Assembly (NCBI RefSeq): GCF_021869535.1
Contig: NW_026262690.1
Coordinates: 86,039,995 to 86,103,994 of the forward strand
Direction of reading: 5' to 3'
Length of the DNA: 64,000 nucleotides
From: Mytilus californianus
Taxonomy: Eukaryota; Mollusca; Bivalvia; Mytilida; Mytilidae
Shown here piece after piece: positions 34,434 through 46,374 of the stretch. The notes beneath the pieces were generated by a model. The model worked only from the letters and a program-made list of their open reading frames with translations. It ran no database searches and had not been told where the DNA came from. The position numbers and the translations under genes were made by a program. Position 1 is the stretch's first letter. The number at the start of each line of letters is the position of its first letter.

Positions 34434-34545
34434 TTACAATCCAAATTCTGACCTGTATCAAGCTTGAATATTGTGTCCATTTTTGCCCCAACTGTTCAGG
34501 GTTGGAAATCTGCGGTCGTATCCAGCTGCGCACGGCGAAGCAATT

Positions 34546-35753
34546 TATTTTCTTTAGGGCTATTATTGTTATGGCTCAATTGCTGACATTAAGGTAGAAT
34601 ATATATAAAATGAACTTTTGGTGAAAATATTTTCACTTTACAAAAGTCTATGACTTTTTTTCCTGTCTGAGGCACTGCATCTTTTATTGAAAATTCCATA
34701 TTTGGGTTAAAAATTTGTTTAAAAAGTAGAATTTTTCTAATAATATCCATGATTTATGTGTGACAAGAAATCAATATTCTTACAAAAAAACCCAACTTGA
34801 GTATTCATTTTGTTAATTCTAGGATTTTATTGAAAATTTTTATATGCATAGGGGTGTAAAGTACAGCCTAAAAACTATGATATAGTAGGCATGTATAAAG
34901 ACATGTATAGTCAAAAAAGAGAAAGGTATAGTCTTTCTTGTCTTTAAAAAGTTGTATTGCAACAAATTCTTCATTATGAAAAAGTTTTTGGGTAGTTTTT
35001 CATTTTGACTAAAACTTGGATAGATTTCATGGAAAAAAGGGGGAGGGGTAAAATAATGTATATGGTACGTTCAAAGCAAAGGAAACTGAAAAAAAAATAA
35101 GACTTCTCCTCTAGCTTCACAGTATCCAAATAATTAGTAAACATTTATAAAGATAAACTAGAATGAGATTTACAGATCATTTGATTGGCATGACTTATTT
35201 CCAAAATTTGCCCTCTTTCAGAAAAGGGTACATTGTACTCCTATAATAATGGGATTATATTTGATAAGCCTATGGAGCAGTCAATTACAAGACTGCAGTG
35301 TTGGGATCAATACAACGTCGTCTGCATGATGAAAACAAACTTATGGGTAATGTCACCTTACGGTAGGTTTTCATCAGGTTGAGGGGGTCAAAACAGAAAA
35401 GTGTGGTCAAGTATTTCCAAGTTGAATCCATTTAAATCATTCCATTTACTTACCTCACCTGTGTGAAAAACTAGGTGGGTGCATAGACAAATTTCCAGTG
35501 ATACGACTTTTCCAATCTCCACATTGAAACATCTCTCCCATTCCTGATTTGGTCCTTCATTTCTGAATTAAAAAAAATAGGTTTCAGGCATTTTGCGTTT
35601 TTTAAAATTTTTTCACCAATGTTTATCTATCCAATTAGAAATAATAAAAATGTTCATTTACTATTACCCAATGACTTTTTTGAAAATTACACTATATACT
35701 GTTATATATATATATAAACCTAGTTCTTATATTAATATATAACATAATGTTTT
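34546..35753. other. Unassigned; weak exon candidate on the minus strand
   Basis: Read on the minus strand, 35560-35450 has TTTTTTTTAATTCAG, about 108 open bases, then CACACAGGTGAGGTAAGT, which resembles an internal exon with a strong 5' splice site. No domain is recognised and two frames are open, so confidence is low. A short TA-dinucleotide run lies at about 35703-35715. Confidence 0.25.
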
Positions 35754-36335
35754 ATGCCCCCGCCGTCGCGGAGAGGGCATTAAGTTTTACCCTTGTCCGT
35801 CTGTACGTACGTCCCAAAATTGGTTTCCGTTCTCTAACTTGAGTTTGCCTGAACCAAATGTTATGAAACTTATACAAAATGCTTATTACTACAAAACACA
35901 GATCAAGTTTGAATTTTGGTGGCGTCACTTTAACCGTTCTAGAGTTATGCCCCTTTATAAATGGAAAAATTGCTAAATTTTTAGTTTCCATTCTCTAACT
36001 TAAGTTTGCCTCAACCAAATGTTATGAAACTGACACTCAATGCTTATTACCACAAAACACAGATCAAGTTTGAATTTTGGTGGCGTCACTCAAACTGTTC
36101 TAGTGTAATGCCCCTTAATAAATGGAAAAATTGCAAAATTTTTAGTTTCCGTTCTCTAAACTTAAGTTTGCCTCAACTAAATGTAATGAGACTTACACAC
36201 AATGCTTATTACCTCAAAACTCAGATCAAGTTCAAATTTGGGTAGCGTCACTTTTACCGTTCTTTAGTTATGTTCCTTTATAACTATATGATATGCAAGC
36301 GGGGGCATCATCTGTGTCCACATGTGGACACATTC
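35754..36335 (+). mobile_element. Type-C Helentron/pearl-like element
   Basis: 5' ATGCCCCCGC and 3' GCGGGGGCAT (36299-36308) are exact subterminal inverted repeats. The perfect 20-bp palindrome TGTGTCCACATGTGGACACA (36313-36332) follows. The interior is three tandem units of about 162 bp starting (A/G)GTTTCC(G/A)TTCTCTAA and containing 'CAGATCAAGTTTGAATTTTG'. It has the same layout as types A, B and D but unrelated sequence. Confidence 0.82.
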
Positions 36336-36339
36336 CACA

Positions 36340-38525
36340 TTTATCTAAATTAATTTACCTTTTAAGTCAGCAGTTTTCTAAATTATAGGAGACCTAGGGC
36401 TTAACAAATTGTAAAGATATCTGTCACCAAGGTCCAGAGCACTGTTAGATAAGGGGGAGCTAACTCTTATGTACTTGAACCAAGGGACAGGGGGTCAGTC
36501 TATTGCTAGACTTAATGTTCTAATAGGCAAAGCTAAAACGCAAGGAAGGTTTTCATAATTTAATCAACGATAACAATTTAGATGAATGATGATAACAATC
36601 AATTAGTGAACAATGCCAAATAATAATAATCTAATTAAAGTACAAAGTATCAAATCTAAATATCAAATCCAAAGTAAAACTAATTCTCTTTACAATGTAA
36701 AATATAAAATAAATGCCAATACTACTAAATCATAAAATGAACTTAATTTGAAAATCAAACTGTAAAAGTTTCAAAAATATAATAATTCTCAAATAGAAAT
36801 TGCCAAATTAAAATATGAGTCAGAGAAAAATTTTGTCTCAGCACTACACAGTCAACTGGTACACTGGTAGATAGTCTTGTAGTTCCAGTATAATGACATG
36901 AGTAGTGAGAGGTTACGGTTCCGAAACACTGACTGCTTTTCCTACTACTACTACTAAATAGAGTTTAATGGCGACTACCCTTGCGGGTATTGCACCAGAT
37001 TACCTTATATAAAAACATTTCAAATAAATGTTTTAAAATTTATTATTATTTAGGAATTAACCTGTATTATATATTCATATTATAGTAAATTGTGAGTTTT
37101 TTTTTTTTTTTTTTTTAGTTTTTTTTTTTCCTTAAATTTAATCTTGATATTTAAATCTGAACTATGGTGTGTATTTTAATTATCTTAATTATCTTGTGGT
37201 TAATTTATAGTGAGAAGAAAAATTTATGTGAGCTTATTATTCTGTTATTTGTAGCTTAGCCTGCTTTGTTTATAAATATTAAATGATTTGGTAAGTAGGT
37301 GTGTTTGTTGTTTATACATGAAAACTGTAAGTATCAAATACTCTTTGATAGACATATCTGACTTTTCCAAATATGCAAATCCTAGAAGGGGTCTGACATA
37401 TTCCCGTACATGGTATATACATTAATACAATTATACCGCGGCTCGTACGTCCTTGGTAAATTGTGATTCACTGTATATTGAATTTGACTAAAGATATCAC
37501 CTTCACTTATATTATAAAAGATTCTTAAACTTACGTTCTAGAAGAAAAATATATATAGTATTACCGTGTATGTATAATTAGGATCTATAAGATTAATGTA
37601 TTGTTTTGACATTTTTGTGTGTAATAAATTGTAAGTGTTCATGTTTTGCAGTTATGTACAGTATAGATACCAGAGAGTGCTATCTTGGTAGTACTTGATT
37701 TAGTGTACTACTTTAAAAAAAAACTTTCGTAAAAGTTTTAGTGTATATTGTCAAATTCAACGGGGTTATGTTTCTAATATTTAGAAATCATAAACTGATA
37801 AATGATACCTTCCAGCTCTGTTACAACTATTAAAAAGCCAATATTTAGTGATGACTGCTTTTCCAAAATTTAACAACGCTATTTATACTAAAGCCTAATC
37901 CTATAATGTTTTGATAAAACTTAAAATATCCTAGTGACATGTTAATTACAATAAATATTTCAAATCAAATTACTTTATTCAAACTGTGACATATGGAGTA
38001 CTTGCCACAGCATAGGTAATTTAAAAGATTTAAACAAATCAATTAAAAATTTTACAAAATACAAACATATAATTTTTTTTCTAAAGAAAAAAAATATTTT
38101 TTTATACAAAATCATACTATCAAATATATAAGCTGCATTTTTATTCCTGTTCTTCATCTTTACAGTTGCTGGAGGGTCTTCAACAATGAACGAATCATTC
38201 ATACCCTACAACAAGGTCAAGACGGCTCCTAGCGTCGACTTAAGCAGTACTTAAAGAATTGTACTGTGAATAAATTTCATTAGTCACAAAAAAAATACAC
38301 CAAAGTCTAAACAAAATACAAGACCAGAACAGACAGATCTGAGATTAATCAGCAGGTACACATATCAAAAGAGCACAAAAATGTAGCAATGAGGTCTAAG
38401 AACTGTTTTCCCGAGTCTACCCTTAGTGTACCCTTTTATCCCAGTTAGGAACTACATCAAGTTGTAATTGAAAAGTGTTTTAAAAACTGAATTGACATAG
38501 TTATATCAATGATCATCAACCCCCT
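36340..38525. other. No recognisable gene or repeat
   Basis: AT-rich sequence with a T-rich stretch at about 37100-37130. No supported open frame; the 75-codon minus-strand frame at 37975-38202 has no domain. Confidence 0.35.
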
Positions 38526-38529
38526 CTTA

Positions 38530-38870
38530 ACTTAATTTGAAAAAAACATAATTGACAGGTACAATACGCTTTTCTGCAAGCCGAAACTTAAATTGAAAAA
38601 AACATAATTGACAGGTATAATACGCTTTTCTGCAAGCTGAAACTTAATTTGAAAAAACATAATTGACAGGTATAATACGCTTTTCTGCAAGCTGAAACCT
38701 AATTTGAAAAAACATAATTGACAGGTACAATACGCTTTTCTGCAAGCCGAAACTTAATTTGAAAAAACATAATTGACAGTTATAATACGCTTTTCTGCAA
38801 GCCGAAACTTAATTTGAAAAAACATAATTGACAGGTATAATACGCTTTTCTGCAAGCTGAAACACAATTA
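38530..38870. repeat. Minisatellite, six ~55-bp units
   Basis: Six head-to-tail units 'ACTTAATTTGAAAAAACAT ... GACAGGTATAATACGCTTTT ... CTGCAAGC(C/T)GAA' with near-perfect conservation. Variation is limited to C/T switches and A-run length. Confidence 0.93.
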
Positions 38871-39017
38871 AAAAAAAAAGCAGCCATACACTTAACTATG
38901 TGAATTACATTTTTTGCTTTATCCTATATATTGGTCTTTTGATGTTGTCCCTAAAAATTAAAAGTCTTACACTGAATCTATATGCTTTGCTTTGAGACCA
39001 GAATATTGTCGAAAAAA

Positions 39018-39175
39018 TAGAATCATGTGCAAAACAGTGTAGCCGAGACTATTGATTTGCGCGCTAAAATATCCCATTGACTGGGTCAGATTAGGTGAAC
39101 GTTCGTCTGTAACGCCCACAACTCACGACGTATTTATTATAGACATTTAAACTGTGGGGTCACCAAAGGGTCTCA
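39018..39175 (+). repeat. Left arm of a 158-bp inverted repeat
   Basis: From TAGAATCATGTGCAAAACAG to 'CAAAGGGTCTCA'. The reverse complement of 41438-41595 matches with roughly ten differences over 158 bp, and both arms are the same length. Confidence 0.85.
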
Positions 39176-41437
39176 ACGCCTAAATAAAATAATTCGAAAA
39201 ACTAATCAGGAATAACCTTTGTGTTTTGATTTATATTGAATACTTAAACGATCTTTACTTGTGTTTTTGTTATGTTTTGATAATGAAATTTTATGATATC
39301 GGACGTTCTTTCAGCAAAAAAGGATTTAACTGGCTTTAAAAGTTACAATGGATGTGTTGATTATTATCTTTTTTCGGACGTCAAAGCGATTTAACAATTG
39401 CGGTTGTCCAATTATGTCATCTTTTAACTTTTATCTGGTCAAAATTTTATTTTAGAACGAATGCATGATCAACTTTAAAAAGTGTGCATACACAAAACAT
39501 ATAGACAAAATATACTTCTTTCCTGTCTTTTTCGTACTTGCAAGTTATTAGACAGTAAAAAGGCTATTTGGATCAAGCCTTGTGAAATTTGCATTTACGT
39601 TTTTGAATAGGTACAGTCAAGTTTAGCGATTGATAATTCATTGATAACATTCTGGCGTATCACAAACAAACAACTTGTAACGTCTCATTTCATTGGCCGA
39701 AAGATTTAAATACAACAACAATTGTAGTGTGCACGTGAATTGACACAGGTGACCGAAAATGGAATGTACTACGTTACTTCGAACGTAAAAAACAATGATT
39801 TTTGGTCGAAATAATTAAATAAGTATTTAAATTTGTGAATTTCAAATAGTGGGGTCGAAATATTATACTAATAATTTGTGTTAAGTAATATTCTTTATGC
39901 ATGCAGCACTTGTACCGCACTATGAAAAATATAAGGATAAAATAAAATACATGTGCCGCTTTTATACGGATGAATGTATGAACCACTTTAATTTCTTTCA
40001 TATTGACGCTAGGTTATTATCCTGACAATGTCGTAGTTACTTATAATAAGGATCTCATAATACTGATCCATTTCAAATTTATGATGGGTTGCACATTCCT
40101 CTTTTATTGTTTTCATGCTATAAAACGAAAATAAAGAAGCTAAGCGTTTGGTCATTCAGAAATGACGTGTCATAAACGAGCAAATTGTCCCCGAAAGATC
40201 GTATCATGTGTGCACGTGAATATAGATGTACTATGCAATGTACTATCATGGTCACCACGAAATTCAAATGAATTCAGTGAAGGCATGTTGGTGTAAAAAG
40301 GTTTGAAATGTTTCATCGGCGAAGATTTTATTTTTGCATGTGTGGAACTAAAAAATAAATAAATACTTGTGAGAAATGTCGTAGTTTATAAGGAACTATA
40401 TAAATGTACTGTTTTCGATTTTAATTGGTTGAAAATTTATCCTTCTGAATTTACTTAGAATTTCGGGATTTTTTTTTCAAAATCAAATAAACTAAATCAG
40501 AAAAAAAAATCACACTATCCTAAAACTTATGAAAGAATATGAATAATGAACATGACAGTTTATAACACAAACCCATTTACTATAAAAATCGAGCAATATC
40601 TTTAGTATGTAATTTGGTTATTTTTGTAGTTAAGTACGGTTTCATTTCAAGTACAACGTTAATTCATCAAGTCCATTGAATAAAATATAAGGCAGGGTGG
40701 GCAACTTGACAAAAAAAGGCAGGATGACGATTTATGTAAAAAAATCAGGATAGACTAATAAATATAGTCAGGACCTAACGGACTGAAAAATAGAAAGACA
40801 GGACAGAGATAACAACTTAAAAAAAAAGCAGGACAAAATGTTTCATCGAAGTCCCCCACCCCCAATCAAAATAAAATGGTAGCTCCCTTAATCCAGAACC
40901 AATTGAGAGGAGACAGTTGAATTAAATATTTCGACGTGACTGTTAAGATTAAAGTTTAAAATTTTACATGCACATGTATAAAAGCTAGAATTGCCATGGG
41001 ATAATCAAGAACACGATCATGTACGTGAATACGACGATGGAAGTTTTTAACGACCTTGACCGGCTACGTGAATACTGATCAGTCCATTCAGCTTTATAGT
41101 ACGCGTGTTCTATTTTCGCAGGTGTGAGGTCGAAGGTTTGAATTGACCAATGAAAACGATCGTTCCTTAACGAGTTAATCTAATAAAGTTTGTTTGACTG
41201 ATTATGTTGCACGACCTTTCGCTAAGCTTGACCGCAGTTCAGTATACAATGTATAGTTTGATGATCTTTTCTGCTAACTACTATACTTGTGAAAAACCCT
41301 TGGCAACAGAAACATATTCATCTTTTTTTTTAATCGACCCAATTTACATGTACATAGTAATGGACGACTTCGTACATTTTATGATCGCAAATAAAATATG
41401 TATATAATATACTGTGCACTGTAGTTCGTATATATAC
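39176..41437. other. Interior between the 158-bp inverted repeats
   Basis: About 2.26 kb without a supported ORF. 40690-40900 is rich in 'CAGGA' words and a C-run, typical of a degenerate repeat. Small frames at 39774-40001 and 41204-41407 show no domain. Confidence 0.35.
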
Positions 41438-41595
41438 TGAGACCCTTTGGCAACCCCACAGTTTAAATGTTTATAATAAATACGTCGTGAGTTGTGGACG
41501 TTACAGACGAACGTTCACCTAATCTGACCCAGTCAATTGGATATTTTAGCGCGATAATCAATGGTCTCGGCTACACTGTTTTGCACACGATTCTA
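41438..41595 (-). repeat. Right arm of the 158-bp inverted repeat
   Basis: Inverse of 39018-39175, ending 'TTTTGCACACGATTCTA'. The 116-codon frame at 41494-41844 starts inside this arm and is not regarded as a gene. Confidence 0.85.
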
Positions 41596-42805
41596 ATTAA
41601 AACAAAACTTACGTTTCAGATTAAGAAAGGGTACGGGAAATGCTCCGAATGCACGATTTTGGGTAATTTTTTCCAGAGCCCCCTCCCCTCCGCTCGGCAA
41701 ATATATTTTGCATCACTTTTGGAACAGGCTACTTATGGCCCTGACTTTAATACCTTTTCCATTTTAACCTATATTGTTTTTTGTACGTTTGCAATATATG
41801 CAGTTTTGAATTCAGAAGATTCACTTCCAGAGGATGATGATTAATTTGGATTAAATGATACATAATGACTTGACTAAAAAATTTTAAAAAATGAACTTAA
41901 AAATTGTGTATTTTCAAATATTATAAATATAATCATTGTGAAAATAAATAATCAGTCCCTTGTTTTGCTGAAAATGAAAAATCATGCTTCAACAGTGCAG
42001 AAAATAAATAATCTGTCCTTATAGTCCACAAAAATAAATAACCCATCCAAAACAAATCCTTCTGAACTGTCACAAATACGGGTATACTGGATAGGGGCAG
42101 ACATTTTGCAAGGCATTTTGCCTTGTAAAAGACAACCTATGGAGCCCCCAAAGTGTTGTTGCAATGGTCCTTTAACGTTCAGAGAGTCTGATACTCATCA
42201 TATACTATAGGCATCGGATGTAACTTCCATATATTCCGACTTGTTCTCTCCCTTGCAAAATACGGATATCTAAGACACCCTTTTTGTCAGATCCAACAGA
42301 TAAAGGATCATAGTAGAACATTAATATATAAGCTCCATGTACATAGATACAAACTTTTAAATTTAGGTCAGAAAAGATCTAGAAAAAATAATTTAAGCTA
42401 TTTTATTTATAGTGGATTTTAAATCTATCATCTGTGAAACGGATATTCTATAGCGGTCAACCAACTCGTGATGGCGTCCGTAAAATTTACGAAGGGATTA
42501 AGTATAGTTGTTAAGTGGGGCGTCCGGTTGGAATATGACTGGTTCCCTATCTGTATCTTTATATTTTCTGCCAATATAGGCACACCTTCAGTATGAAGTC
42601 AACAATATCCGTTCACCAGTAGAATGTTATAAGTTAAAAGTATCCAATCACCAATAGAATATATATTGCGATGTACACTATATAGAATTGTCGGTATATC
42701 CCTACACCAATATCACACGCGTTCTTATTTATAAAATCTAAAAATAAGTCTATAAATAGCAAGAGTTTTGCAGTCCACACACAACCATGATAGCGGATAT
42801 GTTCC
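41596..42805. other. No recognisable gene; probable degenerate repeats
   Basis: 41950-42060 repeats 'AAAATAAATAA(T/C)C(A/T/C)' words several times. 'CGCTCGGCAAATATATTTTG' at 41691 is shared with about 32020. Nothing coding is supported. Confidence 0.35.
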
Positions 42806-43125
42806 TAATGTCGTAACTACAATCCCGTAAGGCGTTCCCTTTTCACGAATGTGACCTACCGAATTAGACTATTTACCGGGTTTGGACTAACATGAGCAAC
42901 ACGACGGGTGCCACATGTGGAGCAGGATCTGCTTACCCTTCCGGAGCACCTGAGATCACCCCCAGTTTTTGGTGGGGTGCGTGTTGCTTAGTCTTTAGTT
43001 TTCTATGTTGTGTTTTGTGTACTATTGTGTGTCTGTTGGTCTTTTTCTTTTTTAGCCATGGCGTTGTCAGTTTATTTTCGATTTATGAGTTTGAATGTAC
43101 CTCTGATATCTTTAACAAGAGTTAT
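42806..43125 (+). repeat. Interspersed repeat R-E
   Basis: Uninterrupted copy: 'TGTCGTAACTACAATCCCGT', 'ACGGGTGCCACATGTGGAGC', 'TGCTTACCCTTCCGGAGCAC', 'CCATGGCGTTGTCAGTTT'. It serves as the empty-site reference for the split copy at 49405-50645. The small frames at 42892-43231 are by-products. Confidence 0.75.
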
Positions 43126-43510
43126 ACTGCCGGAACGGGAGAAGTCCAGGGATTACAATATTTTTCTACCTCAGTCAACCCTTAGGGTCGTACGAAGAAA
43201 ATTCAATACTGAAATAAATTACAAACAATAACGATCATTAAAGTTGGCCATGTATGAATATACCTTACTGGTTTCTATTTTTGAGTACTTTTTCATCGGA
43301 AACCTGTATTTATACATCCAACCATACTGACGGATGAAATAATCTGTTTATACCATCTGGGGAAATACACTTAGTTTTTTTTCCCAAATCTCCCGATATT
43401 TAAATGTAAGATGATTTGAAGGAAAAGACAATTTGTAACTTCCAACTGTTATTTTATTGTAAAATGATGAAATATAATGACATATGCGGTTTTTTTATGA
43501 TTATTTATAT

Positions 43511-43632
43511 AGGAATATGATAGTTGTTTACCATTCGTTTGATGGGTTTGAGCTTTTGATTTTGCCATTTGATAAAGGACTTTCCGTTTTGAATTTTCCT
43601 TGGAGTTCGGTATTTTTGCTATTTTACTTTTT
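43511..43632 (+). repeat. Interspersed repeat R-F
   Basis: 'GGAATATGATAGTTGTTTAC', 'CATTCGTTTGATGGGTTTGA' and 'TTTTCCTTGGAGTTCGGTAT'; same order as 54463-54582 and inverse of 4031-4200. Confidence 0.65.
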
Positions 43633-43639
43633 TTGTATG

Positions 43640-44506
43640 ATAATGGAACAACTCTCTGTTTTTTTTTTTAATTCCAATAGCATTATAAATTTTTAGTCTA
43701 AAAGATAAGAGTACAAACAAGTCGCCTCGGAGACAGAAAAGACAATCTATTTGAGTAAAGTGATGTCTTTCTACAAGGTTAACTTGCAGGAGTAATACCA
43801 CCATTGTTTTTCCCCCATTATTCTTTGTTAAACTGGCATTTTTCAAAACATTGTGCAGAAATTATCTTTGTTTCAATACATGGCATGAGTAAAGTTTTAT
43901 CTTGCCCAGTACTACAGTAAAAAAAATTTCACATAACATTTCATTGCAAATAAGATAATAACCATCACCGGAAATAAACCAATCAAATGTTCACCCCTAT
44001 TTTCCTTTTTGCAAGCTTTAGTAACCATGACACCTCAAGTTTCCAAAATATTTTGAAGAAACACAAAATAAAAAAAGAATGGTGCCTTGAAACACCCAAG
44101 ACATAAGTTAATGACTCAGAATTTGTTTTCTCTAATGAAAAGCAGGGTTAACTTCCTACAACTGTCAAATTAAAGGGAATATCTTTTTTTCGACCCTTTT
44201 TCGTATGAAACCGGATGTGACGTACTATCATTTGGTGGTATTACACCTTGCAAACTAGATTTTTATATAACGACTCTGCCTGTCGGTCTCGTACCAAGCA
44301 GTATTTCTTCATATCTCTTTAACATGCTACCGTCCCGAATATACATGGAATATTTGAACTGGATAATGAAACTAACACTTCATAAATTTGATCATCTGGA
44401 ACGATCACAGCGTAAGATTTGAAATCCAAGAATGTATAAGTACTTTGAATCTTGAGGAGCTACTGTGTAATGCAAAATATATTCGTCACCTACAGTTTGT
44501 TGCTAT
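43640..44506. other. No recognisable gene or repeat
   Basis: AT-rich sequence. Frames at 43619-43846 and 44388-44606 have no domain, and the latter runs into the type-A element. Confidence 0.35.
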
Positions 44507-46291
44507 ATTTTTATACGACCGCAAAAAATTTGCGTTCGTATATTGTTATCATGTCGTCGTCGTCAGAAGAAGAAGAAGACATTTGGTTTCCGGACAATAT
44601 CTTTAGTATAAGTGAATGAATCTCTATGAAATTTAATCACAAGGTTCAATAGCACAAAGGGAAGGTGGGGATTGATTTTGGGGGTTATGGTACCAACAGT
44701 TAAGGAATTAGGGGCCAAAAAGGGGCCAAAAATAAGCATTTTTGTAACTTCCAAACATAACTTGTGTGTTAGTGTATTGATCTTTCTGACATTGTACCAC
44801 AAGGTTCCATATCACAAAAGGAATGCTGGGATTGATTTTTTGGGTTATTGCCTCCAAATTTTAGGAATTAGGGGCCAAAAAGAGGCAAAAAACAAGCATT
44901 TTTCAAGTTTCATGACAATAACTTGTGTGTAAGTGTATGGATGTTTATGAAATTGTACTGCAAGGTTCCATATCACAAAGGGAAAGCTGGAATTGATTTT
45001 GGGGGTAATTGCCTCAAAGTTTTAGGAATTAGGGGCCAAAAAAGGGGAAAAAAACAAGCATTTTTCTAGTTTCATGACAGTAACTTGTGTGTAAGTGTAT
45101 GGATCTTTCTGAAATTGTACTACAAGGTTCCATATCACAAAGGGAAAGCTGGAATTGAGTTTTGGTAATTGGTAATTGCCTCAAAACGTTTAGGAATAAG
45201 GGGCCAAAAATAAGCATTTTTCTAGATTCCAGACAATAACTTGTGTTCAAGTGTATGGATCTCTCTGAAATTGTACTGCAAGGTACAATAACACAAAGGG
45301 AAGGCTGGGATTGATTTTGGGGGTAATTGCCTCAAAATTTAAGGAATTAGGGGCAAAGAAGGGGCAAAAAACAAGCATTTTTCTAGTTTCATGACAATAA
45401 CTTGTGTGTAAGTGTATGGATCTTTCTGAAATTGTACTACAAGGTTCCATATCACAAAGGGAAAGCTGGAATTGAGTTTGGGGGTAATTGCCCAAAACGT
45501 TTAGGAATAAGGACGCCAAAAATAAGCATTTTTCTAGATTCCAGACAATAACTTGTGTTCAAGTGTATGGATCTCTCTGAAATTGTACTGCAAGGTACCA
45601 TAACACAAAGGGAAGGCTGGGATTGATTTTGGGGGTAATTGCCTAAAAATTTTAGGAATTAGGGGCAAAGAAGGGGCAAAAAACAAGCATTTTTCTAGGT
45701 TCAGGACAATAACTTGTGTGTAAGTGTATGGATCTTTATGAAATTGTACTACAAGGTTCCATATCACAAATGGAAAGCTGGGTTTGAGTTTGGGGGTAAT
45801 TGCCCTAAACGTTTAGGAATTTGGGGCCAAAAAGGGGCCTAAAACAAGCATTTTTCTAGTTTCCATACAATTTCTTGTGTTCAAGTGTATGGATCTCTCT
45901 GAAATTGTACTGCAAGGTACCATACCACAAAGGGAAGGCTGGGATTACGTTTGGGGGTGATGAATCATAAGGGGGTTCAAAAAAAATTGGGGGAAGGATT
46001 TTTTTTCCTTTTTTTCCTTTTTTTTTTCCTTAAAAGTTTCCATTTTGAATTGGTTATTTCTTATTTATATATAAAAGCAAATAATAATGATATGGTTTGA
46101 ATAGGTAAATTAAAAAAAATTAAGTTCTCAGACCACATTCATTCTGTGTCAGAAACCTATGCTGTGTCAAATATTTAATCACAATCCAAATTCAGTGCTG
46201 TATCAAGCTTGAATGTTGTGTCCATACTTGCCCCAACTGTTTAGGGTTCGACCTCTGCGGTCGTATCAAGCTGCGCCCAGCGGAGTATTTT
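44507..46291 (+). mobile_element. Type-A Helentron/pearl-like element, uninterrupted
   Basis: 5' TTTTTATACGACCGCA, a GTC/AGA microsatellite (44553-44580), eight or nine tandem units of about 155-160 bp (44640-45960), a spacer, then 3' TGCGGTCGTAT (about 46257-46266) with a 'CAAGCTGCGCCCAGCGGAG' foot. The units share 'TAGGAATTAGGGGCCAAAAA', 'AATAACTTGTGTGTAAGTGT' and 'AAGGTTCCATATCACAAAGG'. Open frames in both strands of the core come from the repeats. Confidence 0.8.
44640..45960 (+). repeat. Tandem core of the type-A element, ~155-160-bp units
   Basis: The phrase AAGGT(T/A)C(C/A)ATA..CACAAA recurs at about 44643, 44802, 44963, 45124, 45280, 45441, 45594, 45755 and 45917. Alternate units share sub-variants ('TTAGGAATAAGG' versus 'TTAGGAATTAGG'), suggesting a two-unit higher-order period in part of the array. 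Confidence 0.88.
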
Positions 46292-46374
46292 ATTTACAAA
46301 TAATTTATATCTTACGATAAATTTACACCCAATTTATAAATTGTTATTTCATGTACTTACACTGGGTCGATACC

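Larger units (their letters stand above)
32872..34545 (+). mobile_element. Type-A Helentron/pearl-like element, split by a nested type-B element
   Basis: The 5' end TTTTTATACGACCGCA and the 3' TGCGGTCGTAT (34511-34521) are subterminal inverted repeats. A GTC microsatellite (32908-32922) follows the 5' end. The 3' end has a GC-rich 'CAGCTGCGCACGGCG' foot. The same order occurs at 44507-46291. Between 33423 and about 34433 another element is inserted; removing it joins 'CAAATATTTAAT' to 'ACAATCCAAATTC', as in the uninterrupted copy at about 46170-46192. Confidence 0.75.

Noticed and set aside
38530..38870. Regular array that superficially looks like CRISPR
   Set aside because: Units are contiguous without unique spacers, the unit is 55 bp, and the setting is an animal genome.
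41494..41844. 116-codon plus-strand open frame
   Set aside because: It begins inside one arm of the 158-bp inverted repeat and has no domain; the other arm does not preserve the frame.
42892..43231. Two overlapping frames of 97 and 73 codons with hydrophobic stretches
   Set aside because: They lie in a dispersed R-E repeat whose other copies (16567, 51572) do not keep the frames open.
44563..45767. Several minus- and plus-strand frames of 73-90 codons
   Set aside because: All fall in the tandem core of the type-A element; openness comes from the repeated unit, not from coding.
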